A DNA stretch of 64,000 bases from an uncultured Christensenellaceae bacterium (GCA_910587795.1 CAJUNH010000005.1:25079-89078), one strand, 5' to 3'; shown: positions 14,909 through 24,913, counted from the stretch's first letter. Numbers and translations: made by a program. The notes: generated from the letters alone by a model not told the origin.

Positions 14909-17900
14909 TTAAACGGCAACAACTTCTTTTTTATAACTGACGTATTCAAATGTCAGCGAACCGTCGTCGGCAGTTATTTTATGCACGTACATAAACAATG
15001 TTTCGGTATATACTTTACCGTCGCTGTCATAAATCTCACGCGAAATTTGCACGGCGTTGTTTCTCTCCTCGTCGGAAAGCTCGCGCACGGGTATATTTTC
15101 TATATCGATTATGTCGTAATCGGCATCGGGCATTCCGTCGTCGCCCATTACATTATAATTAAGATGAGCTTTTTCTCCGTTTATCGTAACGCTCCACATG
15201 TCTTTATTGTTTGTATGAAAATATAAACTCATTTCATAATCAAATCCGGCGGCGGACAAAGCACCGTTTTCGTCAACTTCGGTTAATATAGTCCATTCAA
15301 TGTATTCATTCCATTGAGTATTATCTTCATTTACGTCTGCGATATTTACATAATCTGTAATTCCCTGCCAAAAAGAGTTGATTGTGTTTCGGGAAGTAAA
15401 ATCGAAACCGTTAACGGTGCCGCTTATTTCCCAAGCTAAATTATAAGAAAATGCGTCTCCGCCTTTTTGCAAAGAGATCAAACCCGTAACGTTGTAACTG
15501 CCGCCCGATAGCGATACGGGAAGATTATCGAAAAGTTTAATGCGTTTTAATTCTATATTTTCGCTATATCGATAAATCGTTCCGTTTTCGAGTTGCAGGG
15601 GATAAGAGAGGTCTCCGTCGTAGTTATGCGCCACGATATAGTATGCGTAGCCGTCTTCGATTTTCCAAGTTTGTTCGTCAAACGGTATTCTTTCGTTAAA
15701 TTTCAAATTATAATTAAGTTTACTGCCGTCGTAAAGATTTACCGTAACGTCGAAATAAATTTTTTCGCAAACGACAAACTCTATTTCGCCGCTGTCGTTT
15801 AGAATGAATTTTACGCGGATAAACGAATTTCCGTCGTCGGTTTGCAGCGGCAACTCGAATTCGTTAAACAGCGAGCAATTAATTCCTTGTAAACGATTGA
15901 ATTTTTCCCAATCGGATATATCGGGAGGGACGTCATTATCTGCGGACGTCTCGATAAACACAGTATAACCGCCGACTGTGCCTTCCGTAATTTTAAGCTG
16001 ACAGTCTTGCTCAAAAAACGTTGACGCTTTAATTGAATAACCGTCGCCTTTCAGTTCCAATGTCCGTATGCCGAAGGCAAAGCCTTGCAGCGTATATTCG
16101 TTGGGATAATCTGCAGTAATATATAAACTAGCAACGAGATTACCGTCTTCGGGATTATACTCCGGTTTGCTGCGATTACCTTCTTTGTCAAAAAGATAAA
16201 AAGCGTAACCGTCTTGGAGTGTCCAATACTCGAAAAGATTTATGCTAACGGCACCGGGAAATTTAAATTTTATCGTTTTCGTTTCTCCGTTATACTTGAT
16301 AGACGCACTGTAAAGATAATTATCTTCGTTATCGTCGTTGTATTTCCAACCGATTTTTATAATTTCCGTTTTATCTAAACATTCGGCGGTAAATTGAACG
16401 TCGCAGTTTTCGTTAAGGTAGTAGTTACTGAAACGTCCTTTCAATTCCTCAAAAGTACCGTTGTATTTTAATACAAAATTCGGGTTGTTGAATTGAGCGA
16501 TATCGTTTTCAAAGTTTATAATGACATTTTGAGACACAATTATTTTAATAGATTTGGTTTTTACTGCGTTTTCGGGGATAAGAATGTCAAAAACGTTAAA
16601 GTCGTAAAACTTTTCGGGAATATTTATTACCGTATTTTCCTGAACGTCATTCTTGATTGTTACGGTAACTCTATCATCGCCGTAAGTGTTATGTACGTTG
16701 AGATAATCGAATTTATTACCTTGCGTACTCGGCATAAAGTTAACCGTCGAATTTTTTTCGTCGCGAACAATGCGTTTGTAATCGCTTTGCGGATTTGCGT
16801 ACAGGAATGAATACAGATCTTCGGGGATAGGCATATTAACGGCGGTAAAAATAGTGTCGTCGCATACATATTCGGGCGGAAGCCAAGTAGACGGATCGTT
16901 ATCGTCTTTTATGTGTTCGGGTTGTACGGGACCGATTTCGATTGACGCGCCGTACAGCTTTTTATCTACGTTCAAAACAACGCTGCGTTTATCGGCAGAT
17001 ACGTTTTCAAGCGTAAAGTATATTCCCAAAGAATCACCGTTATTAGATACGTCTCCGCCGCAAACGGCGTTTATAATCAAATCTTTACTTAAACGTAATT
17101 TCAACTTTGGTAGATTACTGCTATCTGTGTAATTTACATTTATTTCATCGGGATCGGTATTGTAAATTGTTTGTTCCAACGCTTCCAAAAAATCAACGCC
17201 GTATTTTTCCTGCATTTCAAAAAAGTTTTGCGGAATCGTCAAGTTTTTTCCGTTGTTTACTTTAAATAATCTGCTTATCTGTCCTTCGTCCTTATGTAAA
17301 AATGCCGCCGCTAAAACGTTGAAGTCGAGGGTGTCCATCGGTTGGTCTACTATAGCTATAATAAAATCATTTTCTGCAACCGTTAAGTGTCCTTTGCCTT
17401 CCTTGAATAACGGCGAACCGGCTTCTACCGTGATTTCATTAAAAAACTGTTCTTTATCTGTAACATAATTTAAAAGCGTAAACCGTACCTGTCTGTAATC
17501 CGTAACGGTGTTTCCGTCCTGATCGATAAACGCTTCAACCGAAGCTGGGATTGCAATAGACTTAACTGTGCCTTTGTTGTCGCCGACATAGAATTGACTG
17601 CTTAAATATTTTACATCCTCAGGAATTACCGCTTCCGTTTCGCCGTCTTCCGCAATATAACAAGTTGCAACTTGTTTACCGTTTATATCTTCGTACTGGA
17701 TGCCGCGAGGAGTATCGGGATTAATTGAGCTTTGAATATCTTTAAAATATTTATCTTGCAAAACCTTAAACTGTTCGGCGGTAAAGGTGTATTTATAATC
17801 CTTTTCCATTTTGGAAAAGTCGGTCGGTTGAATATCGAAAATATTATGTCCCAAAATATCGTAACAGGCGTTTGCAGCACTTATATTATCGTACGTCGAA

Positions 17901-18607
17901 TAAAAAGTTTTTCCGTCGGGGGTATACAGAACGGAAGTGTTTTGTCCCATCTCCAACACGAGCAGTTCTTTATTCGAACTCCCGTAAAAATACATTTTTT
18001 GGTTGTCGTTTACCTGTATATAATTAAACGAATAATCGTTACCGCCGTTATAAATTACGTCGATTTTTTCGTATTGAACGCCGCTGTTATTGCTATAAAC
18101 CCAAACAGTATCGGTATTTCCTTCCTCGGTAACGCGCAAGTATGTATTATCGGCAAGTTTAACCGCAATATCGAAAAACGAGGTTTCGTTAAAATAATTA
18201 CTTATTCCGTCACCGATACACAGCGACATACCCAACGTTATACCGAAAACCTGTTTCATTAAAAAATCAAATCCTTCGGAATCGGCGAGATATTCCGGCT
18301 TAACCATTATATCCGTAATAGTGTTTGCAGAACGCGCTTTATCGCTGAACGAAACAGCGAATGCCGCCGCTGTTGCAGTCATTTTTTGATTATGTGTTTT
18401 CACATCCTGATTTGCGTCCAAATCATTTACAAAAATGCCGCTGTTTTTCATTATCGTTACGATTTTTTTACGGTACGAAACAAACTCGGTGTTTTGAAAC
18501 GATTTATCCGTATCGTTGTTTTCGTTACCGCCGCAAGCGACTAAACCGAATATGCAGGCTATAACGCAAACGAGCGATAAGATAGTAAGCAAAAATTTCT
18601 TTTTCAT
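14909..18607 (-). CDS. Large secreted lipoprotein of unknown function
   Basis: A 1232-residue exported protein. Residues 1-26 are a lipoprotein signal: KKK, a hydrophobic stretch, then the lipobox LVAC, so the mature protein is anchored at the outer face of the membrane. The rest is rich in beta-strand-type alternation, aspartate and asparagine and shows no catalytic motif I recognise. A segment near residue 355 (VKSIAIPASVEAF) resembles the strand of BspA-type leucine-rich repeats but does not recur regularly. A solute-binding, polymer-binding or surface-scaffold role is possible. GGAGGTATTTT precedes the ATG. An attenuator-like hairpin sits directly upstream (18621-18654). Confidence 0.85.
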   Translation of the reverse strand: MKKKFLLTILSLVCVIACIFGLVACGGNENNDTDKSFQNTEFVSYRKKIVTIMKNSGIFVNDLDANQDVKTHNQKMTATAAAFAVSFSDKARSANTITDIMVKPEYLADSEGFDFLMKQVFGITLGMSLCIGDGISNYFNETSFFDIAVKLADNTYLRVTEEGNTDTVWVYSNNSGVQYEKIDVIYNGGNDYSFNYIQVNDNQKMYFYGSSNKELLVLEMGQNTSVLYTPDGKTFYSTYDNISAANACYDILGHNIFDIQPTDFSKMEKDYKYTFTAEQFKVLQDKYFKDIQSSINPDTPRGIQYEDINGKQVATCYIAEDGETEAVIPEDVKYLSSQFYVGDNKGTVKSIAIPASVEAFIDQDGNTVTDYRQVRFTLLNYVTDKEQFFNEITVEAGSPLFKEGKGHLTVAENDFIIAIVDQPMDTLDFNVLAAAFLHKDEGQISRLFKVNNGKNLTIPQNFFEMQEKYGVDFLEALEQTIYNTDPDEINVNYTDSSNLPKLKLRLSKDLIINAVCGGDVSNNGDSLGIYFTLENVSADKRSVVLNVDKKLYGASIEIGPVQPEHIKDDNDPSTWLPPEYVCDDTIFTAVNMPIPEDLYSFLYANPQSDYKRIVRDEKNSTVNFMPSTQGNKFDYLNVHNTYGDDRVTVTIKNDVQENTVINIPEKFYDFNVFDILIPENAVKTKSIKIIVSQNVIINFENDIAQFNNPNFVLKYNGTFEELKGRFSNYYLNENCDVQFTAECLDKTEIIKIGWKYNDDNEDNYLYSASIKYNGETKTIKFKFPGAVSINLFEYWTLQDGYAFYLFDKEGNRSKPEYNPEDGNLVASLYITADYPNEYTLQGFAFGIRTLELKGDGYSIKASTFFEQDCQLKITEGTVGGYTVFIETSADNDVPPDISDWEKFNRLQGINCSLFNEFELPLQTDDGNSFIRVKFILNDSGEIEFVVCEKIYFDVTVNLYDGSKLNYNLKFNERIPFDEQTWKIEDGYAYYIVAHNYDGDLSYPLQLENGTIYRYSENIELKRIKLFDNLPVSLSGGSYNVTGLISLQKGGDAFSYNLAWEISGTVNGFDFTSRNTINSFWQGITDYVNIADVNEDNTQWNEYIEWTILTEVDENGALSAAGFDYEMSLYFHTNNKDMWSVTINGEKAHLNYNVMGDDGMPDADYDIIDIENIPVRELSDEERNNAVQISREIYDSDGKVYTETLFMYVHKITADDGSLTFEYVSYKKEVVAV

Positions 18608-19157
18608 AAAATACCTCCGTAAATAAAAAAGTGCGTCAACCGAAGTTAACGCACGAAAAACGCAAACTCCGATTGTCGCTACACAATTACTATGCAGTAC
18701 GGAATATCATACACACATAATTGGAATTTGCATTTTTACCGAATCCAAAAAATGTGTATGACAAAAAGACATATTTTGCCTATGAAAATAAAAATATCCA
18801 TACTTGAAGTATAGTAATTATGTAGCGTAAACAATATAGCATATTTGTAAAAAAATTGCAATGGTTTAAAAAAAATAAAGAGCAGTATACGGCTTATGTT
18901 AAATTTTTTTAGTCGGTTATTTTGTTTTAATTTGTCAAAAAATTTATGTCTGTCAATCTCTTTTTCGGTGATTAGTATTTCATAGATAAGTTTGCCGAAT
19001 ATTTTATAATGTAGTTTTTGCAATAGAAATCGGGTTTTTTCGATAAATAAAAAATTAACTGTTTTTTTCTGCTAAAAAGTATTGAAATTTGGTTTGAAAT
19101 GATATAAAATGTAAGCAGAAAAATTTTATGTTTTTCAAGCATTAGGAGGATACTCAA
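18608..19157. other. Divergent intergenic region with structured leader on the minus strand
   Basis: On the minus strand a 9-bp closing helix GCAAATTCC (18733-18725) with GGAGTTTGC (18673-18665) encloses about 50 bases, including an ATTGT/ACAAT hairpin, and is followed by the terminator hairpin 18621-18654 and then the lipoprotein ribosome site. The rest, to 19140, is very AT-rich. Frames at 18736-19023 and 18972-19295 (minus) lack ribosome sites and look like chance. Confidence 0.5.
18621..18654 (-). terminator. Attenuator-like hairpin in the lipoprotein leader
   Basis: On the minus strand GTGCGTTAAC, TTCG, GTTGACGCAC (18654-18631) forms a 10-bp stem capped by a cUUCGg tetraloop and is followed by TTTTTTATTT, a full intrinsic-terminator signature. 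It ends only about 13 bases before the lipoprotein gene (minus-strand start 18607), immediately before its GGAGG. Confidence 0.7.
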
Positions 19158-19568
19158 TTGATACATGTAATTTACGGAGCTAAAGGCAGCGGCAAAACAA
19201 AACAAATCGTTGCGGACGCAAACGCTTTTGCGCCCACTGCAAAAGGGATTGTTGTCTATTTTGACCGCAGTAATCACCGTATGCACGATCTTCACCGCAA
19301 TATCCGTTTAGTGGACGCGTCTTATTACGGATTGAAAACGCAATGCGACATACTGTCTTTTATTAAAGGTATGTTGGCTGCCAACTTCGATATCGAACAA
19401 ATATACATCGACGGCTTGTCCAGATTGTTGGATTGCAACGTCAACGACCTTGAGGAACTGTACAACGGTTTAGACGCTATCGGCGGCGAACATAACGTAA
19501 ACTTTACTATTACGGCAAGCGGCGCATTGGAGGATTTGCCTCAGTTCGTAAAAAAGCACATAAAATAA
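19158..19568 (+). CDS. Small P-loop NTPase-like protein
   Basis: A 136-residue soluble protein beginning IHVIYGAKGSGKTK, a Walker A motif at residues 7-14. A hydrophobic strand ending in IYIDGL near residue 90 could provide a Walker B aspartate, and FTITASGALEDLP could be the following strand. It is much shorter than most NTPases and I cannot name its family. The start codon is TTG: AGGAGG lies eight bases upstream and there is no in-frame ATG before the P-loop. It is followed by a terminator at 19664-19695. Confidence 0.75.
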   Translation: MIHVIYGAKGSGKTKQIVADANAFAPTAKGIVVYFDRSNHRMHDLHRNIRLVDASYYGLKTQCDILSFIKGMLAANFDIEQIYIDGLSRLLDCNVNDLEELYNGLDAIGGEHNVNFTITASGALEDLPQFVKKHIK

Positions 19569-19953
19569 TTTAATCAATTTAAATTATGTATTCCACGGCG
19601 GCGGTACGCAAAGTACCTATACAGACTTGCAAATTTTGCCGCCGTATGTTTATTACGCAATAAAAGCAGTTGACGTATATGCCGACTGCTTTTTGTTTTG
19701 CTATAAATTAGAGCTTATCGTTTTTTTTTTTATTCGCCGTTTATATTTGCCCCTGTTTAACGTAACTAAACGGTATTTAATTGCATAGTAACGCGCTTAA
19801 ACGAGATTGTTCTGTGTGCAAATTATCCGTGCTCGATATAATTATAAGCGTGATGAATTGTCTTTTTACCGATGCGGATGCAATAACCGATGCGTTGCGG
19901 ATAAATTAAAATTATTGTTTTGTGTATTTAACGGTGCGCGCCGCAATTTAATT
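19569..19953. other. Intergenic region with two hairpins
   Basis: ACGGCGGC (19595-19602) pairs with GCCGCCGT (19638-19645) and encloses a second hairpin GGTAC-GCAAA-GTACC (19603-19617). The terminator at 19664-19695 follows. The remaining 250 bases up to the amidase gene end hold nothing I can identify. Confidence 0.5.
19664..19695 (+). terminator. Terminator after the P-loop gene
   Basis: AAGCAGTTG (19664-19672) pairs with CGACTGCTT (19683-19691) with a wobble, followed by TTTTG. Confidence 0.75.
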
Positions 19954-21003
19954 TCAGCGCTGACGTCCTCCGCCGATAACCGAAACCGCCTGCCACGTTG
20001 CGGGACCTACTATTCCGTCTGCCGTCAGTCCGTTTTCTTGCTGAAATTCTTTTGTCGCTTGTTCTGTTGCGCCGCCGAATATTCCGTCTATCGCGCCTAC
20101 GGGATATAATTTTGAAATAAGTTTTTCCTGTAAATATCTTACAAACGTTCCTCTGCTTCCTTTGCGTACGGTGGGGCGCGGAGGCAGTACCAAAAGCGCC
20201 GACCAAGTGCGGTTGCCTACAAGTCCGTCGGCAACAAGTCCGTTTGTCTGCTGGAACCGCGTGACGGCGTTAAGCGTGTTTGTGCCGAATTGACCGTCTA
20301 CGGACAAGTTAAAACCGTTTTGGTTTAGCATAAGCTGCAACAGATACACAAAGTTGTTGTTACTGCCTGTGCGCAGAAGCGGATAGTTGTTTAAATTGTT
20401 GCGGGTAATAAAGTTCAGTCCTAAGTAATTGCATACGCCTTTGCACGTTTCTTCGGCGACTTCCGTTTGGTAGTCGGGGTCGCGCATTAATTTTGCTTCG
20501 TCAAAATTTGTCATAAATCCCGGTTCGATTAGCGTAGACGGACAGTTTACGCTTTGTAAAACGCCTACGTCGGTAAGTGTAGATACTCCCCGTCCGCGCT
20601 GATCCGTGCCGTTTATAAGCTGTTCGTAAACTTCTTCGGATATAATTTGAGACTGTCTTGCCGCAACGTTGCGGGCGGAATAATATACGGAAATCCCCTG
20701 TGCGCTGTTAAAGCTGTTTCCGCTACCGAAAGCATTGTAACCGAAAGTAACAAGCATTGTAAGTCCTTGTCTGTTTACGCGCTGAACGCGCGTGGATATA
20801 GACGTGTCCGTTAATTCGGGCTTTACGTCGTATACTGCAAGTCCGTTGCGCAAACACGCTTCCATAAATTTAATTTTTGCTGGTCTGTTAAACTGATTTT
20901 CGTAAAACGGTACGTTGATGTAGGGCATAATAGGTGTACGCTTTCCCTGCGTAAACGGATTTTGTCCGTGTTCGTCGTTTGCCCCTATGTAATAAGTTGC
21001 CAA
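19954..21003 (-). CDS. Divergent Amidase_3-type N-acetylmuramoyl-L-alanine amidase with two peptidoglycan-binding domains
   Basis: A 349-residue protein: an amidase_3-like domain (residues 1 to about 200) and two PG_binding_1 repeats (about 215-275 and 285-343, each ending in a DG-x-VG-x-x-TW motif). Such amidases cut the bond between muramic acid and the stem peptide. EHG near residue 12, ENQFN near 35 and the late TLIEPGFMTN fit the metal-ligand positions, but the usual SIHxNA histidine is replaced (TFGYNAF). A clostridial group with this form exists to my knowledge, so it may be normal for the lineage. There is no signal peptide. The start codon is TTG, with GGAGG six bases upstream. Confidence 0.82.
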   Translation of the reverse strand: MATYYIGANDEHGQNPFTQGKRTPIMPYINVPFYENQFNRPAKIKFMEACLRNGLAVYDVKPELTDTSISTRVQRVNRQGLTMLVTFGYNAFGSGNSFNSAQGISVYYSARNVAARQSQIISEEVYEQLINGTDQRGRGVSTLTDVGVLQSVNCPSTLIEPGFMTNFDEAKLMRDPDYQTEVAEETCKGVCNYLGLNFITRNNLNNYPLLRTGSNNNFVYLLQLMLNQNGFNLSVDGQFGTNTLNAVTRFQQTNGLVADGLVGNRTWSALLVLPPRPTVRKGSRGTFVRYLQEKLISKLYPVGAIDGIFGGATEQATKEFQQENGLTADGIVGPATWQAVSVIGGGRQR

Positions 21004-21131
21004 AATAGTCCTCCGTTTATATTTTCTTATTTTGCTTACTAAAATATATGACGCAGTCTTTCAGTCTGTTACTGCTCGGCGTATTTTTTAATTTTGGAAC
21101 GGAAAAATCATTTAAGCCGTATACTATTAAA

Positions 21132-21160
21132 TTGACAAAAAAAACGATTAGTCGTATTAT
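21132..21160 (+). promoter_or_regulatory. Promoter at the tsaD start (near-leaderless)
   Basis: TTGACA (21132-21137), 17 bp, TATTAT (21155-21160). The predicted start near 21167 leaves about three bases before the ATG at 21170, and no ribosome site exists. Confidence 0.8.
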
Positions 21161-21169
21161 TTATATATA

Positions 21170-22198
21170 ATGAAAAATATCAATGATATTTACATATTGG
21201 GAATAGAAAGCTCGTGCGACGAAACCGCCGCGTCCGTAGTAAAAAACGGGCGTCAAATTTTATCAAACACGGTTCTTTCGCAAGTAGATATCCATAAAAT
21301 ATACGGCGGAGTCGTGCCGGAAATCGCCAGCCGAAACCACGTGGAGGCAATAGACAAAGTGGTGCGCCAAGCGCTTGAGGAAGCCAACCTAACGCTAAGC
21401 GATATAAACGCCGTTGCCGTAACCTACGGAGCGGGGCTTGTAGGCGCGCTGCTTGTAGGCGTATCGTATGCAAAGGGCTTGTGTCAGGCAAGCGGACTGC
21501 CGTTAATAGCGGTAAACCACATAGAGGGGCATATTTGCGCAAACTACCTGACATATGCCGATTTGGAGCCGCCGTACACGTGCTTGCTTACCAGCGGAGG
21601 GCATACGGCGATAGTAAACGTTTTGGATTACGACCGTTACGACGTGGTGTGTTCCACCGTAGACGACGCCGTGGGCGAAGCGTTTGACAAAGCGGCGCGC
21701 GTGCTGGGCTTGCCTTATCCGGGCGGACCGCAAATAGACAAACTCGAAAATCAAGGCGAAGCCTCGTATAAATTTCATTCCGTAGTGATTTCTAACGGTA
21801 ATTTCAGTTACAGCGGACTTAAAACGGCGGTAATCAATCTTGTTCACACCGCCGAGCAGAAGGGCGAACCAATAAACAAAGCGGACGTGGCGGCAAGTTT
21901 CTGTCATGCGGCGATAGACGGACTTATAGAGCGTTTGGCGCAGGTTATAGCGCAAAGCGGAGCAAAAACAATAGCCGTTGCAGGCGGAGTCGGCGCAAAC
22001 GGCTATCTGCGCAAACGTATGACGGAGTTTGAAAAACAGGGCATACGGGTATGTCTGCCCGCGTTGGCGTTGTGCGGAGATAACGCCGCAATGATAGCGT
22101 CGCGCGGATATTATTTGTATTTAAAGGGCGAGTTTGCCGATTTATCGCTTAATGCCTGTCCTACTTTAAAACTGCGCGGCGAAAAGCCGAGTCGATAA
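21170..22198 (+). CDS. tsaD: tRNA N6-adenosine threonylcarbamoyltransferase
   Basis: A 342-residue ASKHA-fold protein that, with TsaB and TsaE, transfers threonylcarbamoyl to A37 of tRNAs reading ANN codons. It begins IYILGIESSCDETAASVV, the family signature, has the iron-binding HIEGH near residue 111, and later TSGGHTAI and VAGGVGANGYLR. Length is typical. tsaB and tsaE are not nearby. The promoter sits so close that the message should have almost no leader. The next gene, 63 bases downstream, has its own ribosome site. Confidence 0.97.
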   Translation: MKNINDIYILGIESSCDETAASVVKNGRQILSNTVLSQVDIHKIYGGVVPEIASRNHVEAIDKVVRQALEEANLTLSDINAVAVTYGAGLVGALLVGVSYAKGLCQASGLPLIAVNHIEGHICANYLTYADLEPPYTCLLTSGGHTAIVNVLDYDRYDVVCSTVDDAVGEAFDKAARVLGLPYPGGPQIDKLENQGEASYKFHSVVISNGNFSYSGLKTAVINLVHTAEQKGEPINKADVAASFCHAAIDGLIERLAQVIAQSGAKTIAVAGGVGANGYLRKRMTEFEKQGIRVCLPALALCGDNAAMIASRGYYLYLKGEFADLSLNACPTLKLRGEKPSR

Positions 22199-22261
22199 AT
22201 TTTAGACGTTATTAATTAATGAATTTATATAATCCTACCTATATAAAAGGAGTTTTCTCAC

Positions 22262-24772
22262 ATGAAAAAAGCCGAGCTACAACGCGTTCAAGCAGATATT
22301 AATCAAGGCTTGACCGCAGCAGAAGTTAAGCAGCGCGTACAAGCTAAAAAGGTCAACAAGGTAAAAAAGGTTGTAGGTAAAAGTTACCTGTCGATTTTTT
22401 TAGGTAATCTTTGCACGTTTTTTAACTTGTTAGGTTTTATAGTATTTGTTATATCTTTAATTGCACATAGCGGTTTGGCTAATATGACTTTTATAGTTAT
22501 AATCGTAGCAAATACAGCGATAGGTATTTTTCAGGAAATCCGCAGTAAGCTTGCGGTGGAAAAACTGTCGCTGGTCAGCGAACCAACCGCGCAGGTAGTA
22601 CGGGACGGCGCGGAACGTACCGTAAAAACGCGGGACATAGTGTTAGACGATATCTTGCTTTATGCGGCGGGCAAACAAATCTGCACCGATAGCGTTGTAA
22701 TAATAGGCGAAGTGGAAGTGGACGAATCAATGCTTACCGGCGAAAGCGACCCCGTCAAAAAGAAGGCGGGCGACACACTGTATTCCGGCAGCTACGTAAT
22801 ATCCGGCAACTGTACCGCACGCTGCGATAAGGTCGGTAAAGAAAATTACGTCGAGCAGCTTTCCGCACGGGTTAAGCGTGCCAAAATGCCCCCTTCGGAA
22901 TTAATGAAGGGTATACGGCGTATAATTAAGTTTATCGCTATTATAATTTTCCCTCTGGGTATAGCAACTTTTTTGTGCCACCAAAATATTAAACCTATGT
23001 TCGGCACAAACGAGTTTTCGGTATATTTTGCAAACTTTATCAACAGCCCTTCCAACGAAATTGTTGTAAAAGTCGACGAAGCTTTAAAAGCAATGAACGG
23101 CTCTATGCTGGGAATGGTCCCCAGCGGAATGGTATTGCTGACAAGCGTCGCCTTAGCGGTTGCGGCATTAAAACTTGCCCGCAAAAAAGTGCTTGTGCGA
23201 GAACTTCCCTGTATCGAAATGCTTGCCCGCGTTGATACGCTTTGCCTTGACAAAACTGGTACGATTACCGACGGCTCGATGACGGTAGAACAAATCATAC
23301 CTCTTTCGGTAACGGAGGAGGACGTTAAAACTTATCTTGCCACAATTACTAACGCCACAGGCGACGACAATATGACGGCAAAAGCTTTAAAGGCGTTTAC
23401 GGAGGGCGTTGTACCTATGGAGGCAACGGCGCACTTGCCTTTTTCCTCTGCGCGTAAGTATGCGGCGGCAAGCATAAAGGGTCACGGCACGATAGCTTTC
23501 GGCGCGGCGGAGTTTATGTTTAAAAAGACTACTAAGGACTTTAACGGCAAATGCACGGCATTGTTAAAACAAGGACTGCGCGTGTTGGCGGTAGGTCGCA
23601 GCAAAAAGGCAATTACCGCAAACGGCACGGTAGACGGACTGGAACCTATTGCTATCGTTGCTCTTGCCGATACTATCCGCTCCGACGCTCCCGAAATAAT
23701 ACAATGGTTTAAAGACAACAATGTAGACATCAAAGTAATTTCGGGCGATAACCCCCTGTCCGTATCGGTTATTGCGGGCAAAGTGGGCGTAAAAGACGCC
23801 GACAAGTACATATCGTTAGACGGTATGACGGACGAACAGGTTGCGGAAATAGCAAACCAATATACGGTATTCGGTCGCGTTACTCCCGAACAAAAAGCAA
23901 TACTTGTTAAATCTATTAAGCAAGCGGGTCACACCGTTGCAATGACGGGCGACGGCGTAAACGACATACTTGCCATGCGCGAAAGCGACTGCGCAATTTC
24001 CGTCGGCTGCGGAACGGACGCGGCAAAGACGGTGGCAAACCTTGTATTGATGGACAACAAGTTCAGCCAAATGACGAAGGTTGTTGCCGAGGGCAGACAG
24101 GTAGTAAACAATATTCAAAACTCTGCGTCGCTGTTTTTGATGAAAACCACAATGGTAGTGCTTACTACTATTCTGTGTTTGATAATTCAGCGCAGTTTCC
24201 CGTTCGAGCCTCAGCATCTTGCTTCCGCCGAATTTTTTGTAATAGGCATATCGTCGTTCCTGTTGGCGTTAAAGCCCAACCGTAATTTGATTAAAGGCAA
24301 GTTTATCCCCAACGTGTTAAAACGCACGCTGCCCAGCGGCATAGCTATGTTTTTGTCCGTTGCAATGACGTATGCGTTTAGCGGAGTGTTGGGACTGAGC
24401 TCTTCGCAAGTAACGTCCGTTGCTATGTTCAGCTTTACCTTTACGGGCGTTGCGGCGCTTATTGTATTGTTGTTTCCCTACGATAAAATCAATATCGGTA
24501 TAGGCGCTTTGGGCGTTGTAGGCACAACGCTGTGCGTATTCTTTTATTCGCCTATTATGTCGTTTGCAAGCGACTTGCTGGGAATGAAAAAGTCCGATCC
24601 TACATTCCTGTACAGCGACTTTAACACTTACCGCATATTGTTTGTGGTTTTTAACGTGTTGGTAATGGCGGGCATAATTGTTGGATTGAAATTCCTTGTG
24701 CGTTTTATAGAAAAGAAGATTAACGAAAAGCGCGCCGTTAAATTGCAAACGGAAACAGAAGCGCAAGTGTAG
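22262..24772 (+). CDS. Cation-translocating P-type ATPase (CtpE-like)
   Basis: An 836-residue integral membrane ATP-driven cation pump. LTGESDPVKKK (actuator loop, near residue 158), LDKTGTITDG with the phosphorylated Asp330, and TGDGVNDILAMRESDCAIS (hinge) are all intact. Membrane helices lie around residues 45-90, 220-245, 275-305 and six in the last 200 residues. The fourth-helix motif GMVPSGMVLLTSVALAV resembles the calcium-type CtpE group of Gram-positive bacteria rather than heavy-metal pumps, and no N-terminal metal-binding domain is present. Calcium is the best guess for the ion. AAAGGAG precedes the ATG. It may be co-transcribed with tsaD. Confidence 0.92.
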   Translation: MKKAELQRVQADINQGLTAAEVKQRVQAKKVNKVKKVVGKSYLSIFLGNLCTFFNLLGFIVFVISLIAHSGLANMTFIVIIVANTAIGIFQEIRSKLAVEKLSLVSEPTAQVVRDGAERTVKTRDIVLDDILLYAAGKQICTDSVVIIGEVEVDESMLTGESDPVKKKAGDTLYSGSYVISGNCTARCDKVGKENYVEQLSARVKRAKMPPSELMKGIRRIIKFIAIIIFPLGIATFLCHQNIKPMFGTNEFSVYFANFINSPSNEIVVKVDEALKAMNGSMLGMVPSGMVLLTSVALAVAALKLARKKVLVRELPCIEMLARVDTLCLDKTGTITDGSMTVEQIIPLSVTEEDVKTYLATITNATGDDNMTAKALKAFTEGVVPMEATAHLPFSSARKYAAASIKGHGTIAFGAAEFMFKKTTKDFNGKCTALLKQGLRVLAVGRSKKAITANGTVDGLEPIAIVALADTIRSDAPEIIQWFKDNNVDIKVISGDNPLSVSVIAGKVGVKDADKYISLDGMTDEQVAEIANQYTVFGRVTPEQKAILVKSIKQAGHTVAMTGDGVNDILAMRESDCAISVGCGTDAAKTVANLVLMDNKFSQMTKVVAEGRQVVNNIQNSASLFLMKTTMVVLTTILCLIIQRSFPFEPQHLASAEFFVIGISSFLLALKPNRNLIKGKFIPNVLKRTLPSGIAMFLSVAMTYAFSGVLGLSSSQVTSVAMFSFTFTGVAALIVLLFPYDKINIGIGALGVVGTTLCVFFYSPIMSFASDLLGMKKSDPTFLYSDFNTYRILFVVFNVLVMAGIIVGLKFLVRFIEKKINEKRAVKLQTETEAQV

Positions 24773-24913
24773 TTCCGTTAGTATACCGTTATCTGCACGG
24801 TTTTGGTTAAAAGCGTTTTCGTTTGGGTTTAGCACAACCGAAACGTATATAAAGCATTGTACGGCTTACTTTAAAATAAGCTACATCAAGTTTTTAACGC
24901 GTATTTAAACTTT

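Noticed and set aside
18736..19295. Two minus-strand small ORFs in the AT-rich gap
   Set aside because: No ribosome sites, extreme Lys/Phe/Ile content caused by AT-richness, and one overlaps the P-loop gene.
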